Source: Dietzia cinnamea NBRC 102147 | GTDB lineage: Bacteria > Actinomycetota > Actinomycetes > Mycobacteriales > Mycobacteriaceae | DNA: 64,000 nucleotides | Reading direction: 5' to 3' | NCBI RefSeq assembly: GCF_001571065.1 | Contig: NZ_BCSW01000010.1 | Coordinates: forward strand, 1 to 64,000 | Part shown: positions 62,160 through 64,000 of the stretch, piece after piece | Position numbering within the stretch: the stretch's first letter is position 1 | Layout of the letters: each line of letters opens with the position of its first letter | Made by a program: the position numbers and the translations under genes | The notes under the pieces: model-generated | Told to the model about the DNA's origin: nothing | The model's input: the letters and a program-made list of their open reading frames with translations, nothing else | Databases searched by the model: none

Positions 62160-63257
62160 CTAGTGGTCCGCATTTGAAGTCTTCTTACGGTTGGCTTTCT
62201 TGAGGACTTCGTCGGCGGTTTTCGTCCAGACGAAGGGGTGGGATCGGTGGTTCCAGCCGTCGATGAAGGCGCGGATCTTCGCGTTGAGGTCCTTGACGGA
62301 TGTAAAGATCCCACGGCGGATGGCCTGGCGTTCGACGATGCCGAACCACACCTCGACCAGGTTCATCCACGACGCGTGGGTGGGTGTGAAGTGGACCTTG
62401 AACCGGGGATTTTCGGCCAGCCAGGCCTTGACGTTTGCGTGCTTGTGGGCGGCGTAGTTGTCCATCACCAGGTGCAGCTCAACTGGCTGACCGTCGGCAT
62501 CGACGACATGACGGTACGCCCGCTCGATCTGCTTCAAAAACGCCAGGAACTCCTGGTTCCGGTGACGCGGTTTGAGTGCGGCGGTGACCTGACCGGTGGC
62601 GATGTCCAGCGCCGCGAACAGGGTGCTGGTGCCGTGCCGGACGTAGTCGTGGCTGCGCCGCTCGATCAGGCCGGGCTGCATCGGCAAGATCGGCTGAGTA
62701 CGATCCAGTGCCTGGATCTGGGACTTCTCATCCACGCACAACACGATCGCGTTCTCCGGCGGCGCCAGGTACAGGCCGCAGATGTCGGTGACTTTGCCGA
62801 CCAGCTCAGGATCGGTGGAGAACCGGAACGACTCCGAGCGCCACGGCTTGATCCCGTAGGCACGCCACGCCGTGACCACCGTCGAGGCCGAGACCTTCAA
62901 CCGGGACGCCAGCAGCCGCGACGACCAGTGGGTCACGCCCAGAGACTTCGGCGGCGGCATCAAGGTCGCCGTCACGATCTCCGCGTGATCGATCGTGCGC
63001 GGCCGACCAGAACGCTTCTCATCAGCCAGGCCCCCGATGCCCTTGTCCTCGTACCTGGACCGCCAGAGGTTCACCTTCGGCCGCGACGCCCCGGCCAACT
63101 CGGCGATCTCCGCATTACGCCGGCCCTCCGAAGCCAGCAGCACGATGCGAGCTCGCTGCACCATGCCTGCCGACATCGACTGCGAGCGCGTCATTCTCTC
63201 AAGCTTCTCGCGATCGCCGGGACGCAACATCAATGCCGGGGCAGGTCGATTCGCCAT
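62160..63257 (-). CDS. IS630-family transposase
   Basis: The 365-residue DDE transposase has an N-terminal HTH (RRNAEIAELAGASRPKVNLWRSRYEDKGIGGL with GRP linker) and a second HTH (LASRLKVSASTVVTAWRAYG). The catalytic residues stand in VLCVDEKSQ (Asp), HLVMDNYAAHK (Asp) and NLVEVWFG (Glu). It appears intact. The stop codon TAG is formed by the TA target duplication plus the next host base. ATG at 63257 is chosen (GGGG upstream); a GTG at 63272 is an alternative. Confidence 0.92.
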   Translation of the reverse strand: MANRPAPALMLRPGDREKLERMTRSQSMSAGMVQRARIVLLASEGRRNAEIAELAGASRPKVNLWRSRYEDKGIGGLADEKRSGRPRTIDHAEIVTATLMPPPKSLGVTHWSSRLLASRLKVSASTVVTAWRAYGIKPWRSESFRFSTDPELVGKVTDICGLYLAPPENAIVLCVDEKSQIQALDRTQPILPMQPGLIERRSHDYVRHGTSTLFAALDIATGQVTAALKPRHRNQEFLAFLKQIERAYRHVVDADGQPVELHLVMDNYAAHKHANVKAWLAENPRFKVHFTPTHASWMNLVEVWFGIVERQAIRRGIFTSVKDLNAKIRAFIDGWNHRSHPFVWTKTADEVLKKANRKKTSNADH

Positions 63258-63308
63258 GCCCCATGATTTCACAAACCCAACTGTAAAACTACTTCACACG
63301 CACGACAC
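62163..63308. mobile_element. IS630-family insertion sequence (complete)
   Basis: The element runs from GTGGTCCGC (62163) to the matching inverse end at 63308 and is flanked by TA on both sides (62161-62162 and 63309-63310), the target duplication expected of IS630. Including the flanking CTA, the ends agree at about 24 of 35 positions (CTAGTG..., ...TTGAAGT..., ...TTAC.GTTGG). It contains one intact transposase gene. It separates the kinase/HIRAN/exonuclease cassette from leuS. Confidence 0.87.
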
Positions 63309-63357
63309 TAGCCGCTGGAGAGCGTCCCATCGGTCACCGCCGACTTCGCATTCGAGG

Positions 63358-64000
63358 TCAGGGCACGATGTTGACCATCTTGCCCGGCACCACGATGACC
63401 TTCTTGGGCGCGGCCCCGCCCAGGTTCTCCTGCACCTTGGCATCGGCCAGGGCGGCGGCCTCGACGTCGACCGGCGAGGCGTCGGCGGGCACGGTGATGC
63501 GCGAGCGCACCTTGCCCTTGATCTGGACCGGGTACTCGACCGAGTCCTCGACCAGGTACGACTCGTCGAAGGTCGGGAAGGGGCCGTGGGCCAGCGACCC
63601 GGTGTGACCGAGCCGGGCCCACAGCTCCTCGGCGAGGTGCGGGGCGACGGGCGCGACCATGAGCACGAGCGGTTCCACGACCGAGCGGGGCGCACCCGGC
63701 CCCTCGGTGGGGTACGCCTTGGTCAGGGTGTTGACGTACTCGATGAGCTTGGCGATCGCGGTGTTGTCGCGCAGGCCGGCGTAGTCGTCGCGGACCCCGG
63801 CGATGGTGCGGTGCAGCGCCTTGAGCACGTCCTCGCCGGGTGCGCTGTCGGTCGAATCCGTGTCGGTCACGCGGACCTCACCGGTGGACTCGTCGATCAC
63901 CACGCGCCACAGCCGCTGCAGGAAGCGGTGCGCGCCCACGACGTCCTTGGTGGCCCAGGGGCGCGAGGTGTCGAGCGGGCCCATGGACATCTCGTACACG
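63358..64000 (-). CDS. leuS: Leucyl-tRNA synthetase (partial, C-terminal part)
   Basis: About 213 C-terminal residues of a class I leucyl-tRNA synthetase: [86 protein letters not shown], and a tRNA-binding tail [18 protein letters not shown]...[14 protein letters not shown]. The catalytic HIGH and KMSKS parts are beyond the right edge. The stop lies 48 bp from the TA duplication of the IS630 element, so the gene was not interrupted. Confidence 0.95.
   Translation of the reverse strand, partial: VYEMSMGPLDTSRPWATKDVVGAHRFLQRLWRVVIDESTGEVRVTDTDSTDSAPGEDVLKALHRTIAGVRDDYAGLRDNTAIAKLIEYVNTLTKAYPTEGPGAPRSVVEPLVLMVAPVAPHLAEELWARLGHTGSLAHGPFPTFDESYLVEDSVEYPVQIKGKVRSRITVPADASPVDVEAAALADAKVQENLGGAAPKKVIVVPGKMVNIVP

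Noticed and set aside
63309-63357. tRNA or attachment site at the leuS end
   Set aside because: Only 49 bases remain between the IS element and leuS, with no tRNA-like fold or repeat of the cassette's other edge.

Overview
The window is about 70 % G+C. Its gene families (KstR-type steroid operators, many acyl-CoA enzymes, LIP-type secreted lipases, F420-type luciferase-like oxidoreductase, SugABC-like transporter) point to a mycolic-acid-type actinobacterium of the Dietzia/Gordonia/Rhodococcus kind. That placement is an inference from gene content. Both ends cut genes: selB at position 1 and leuS at position 64000.

Layout. (1) 1-3709: a selenocysteine locus with selB (partial), selA, tRNA-Sec (UCA anticodon) and a divergent selD; no selenoprotein gene is in the window. 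(2) 3878-12181: a tightly overlapping minus-strand operon with two tandem paralogues fusing a GCS2-type carboxylate-amine ligase to a circularly permuted ATP-grasp ligase, then an S9 peptidase and an M20 amidohydrolase. It looks like a system that builds and trims an unknown amide or peptide metabolite. (3) 12256-23385: a lipid or terpenoid-like catabolic regulon: FadR-type GntR regulator, CoA ligase, enoyl-CoA hydratase, nitronate-monooxygenase-like protein, MpaB/rubber-oxygenase-like protein, aldehyde dehydrogenase, acyl-CoA dehydrogenase. The same AT-rich palindrome sits at all three key promoters. A parS-like palindrome lies at 13422. (4) 23576-28402: a sugar ABC transporter, divergent from a Tat-exported PhoX-like phosphatase (28609-30753). 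(5) 30925-34637: an assortment (hydrolase, MarR, SDR, ketopantoate-reductase-like, AsnC ligand-domain protein).

(6) 34798-44701: a second acyl-CoA catabolic locus of slightly lower G+C. HAD, acyl-CoA dehydrogenase and APH-type kinase genes stand in one operon, the same parts that are fused in animal ACAD10. MaoC, thioesterase, two medium-chain reductases, SDR and TetR genes follow. A palindrome TGAAYC-NN-GRTTCA recurs at three of its promoters. Its middle (37.8-39.95 kb) is decaying: a truncated MFS gene, a scrap of an AMP-ligase gene, a truncated SDR and an SDR with an internal deletion. (7) 44998-59651: a ketosteroid-isomerase gene and an HsaD-like hydrolase gene, each behind a KstR-type box, plus sugar permease, GyrI-like, metallo-beta-lactamase-fold, ArsR/SRPBCC, two secreted lipases, SnoaL-like proteins and SDRs.

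(8) 59698-62132: a conspicuously low-G+C three-gene cassette with overlapping genes: a HipA-like kinase, a protein with a HipA-N-like segment plus a HIRAN domain, and a short RNase D-type DEDDy exonuclease. It is bounded by a complete IS630-family insertion sequence (62163-63308, TA duplication) next to the 3' end of leuS. This cassette is the best candidate for an undescribed system, possibly defence or toxin-antitoxin-like. The two-ligase/two-peptidase operon is second. Four convergent gene gaps each hold a long imperfect palindrome of a loosely shared design.
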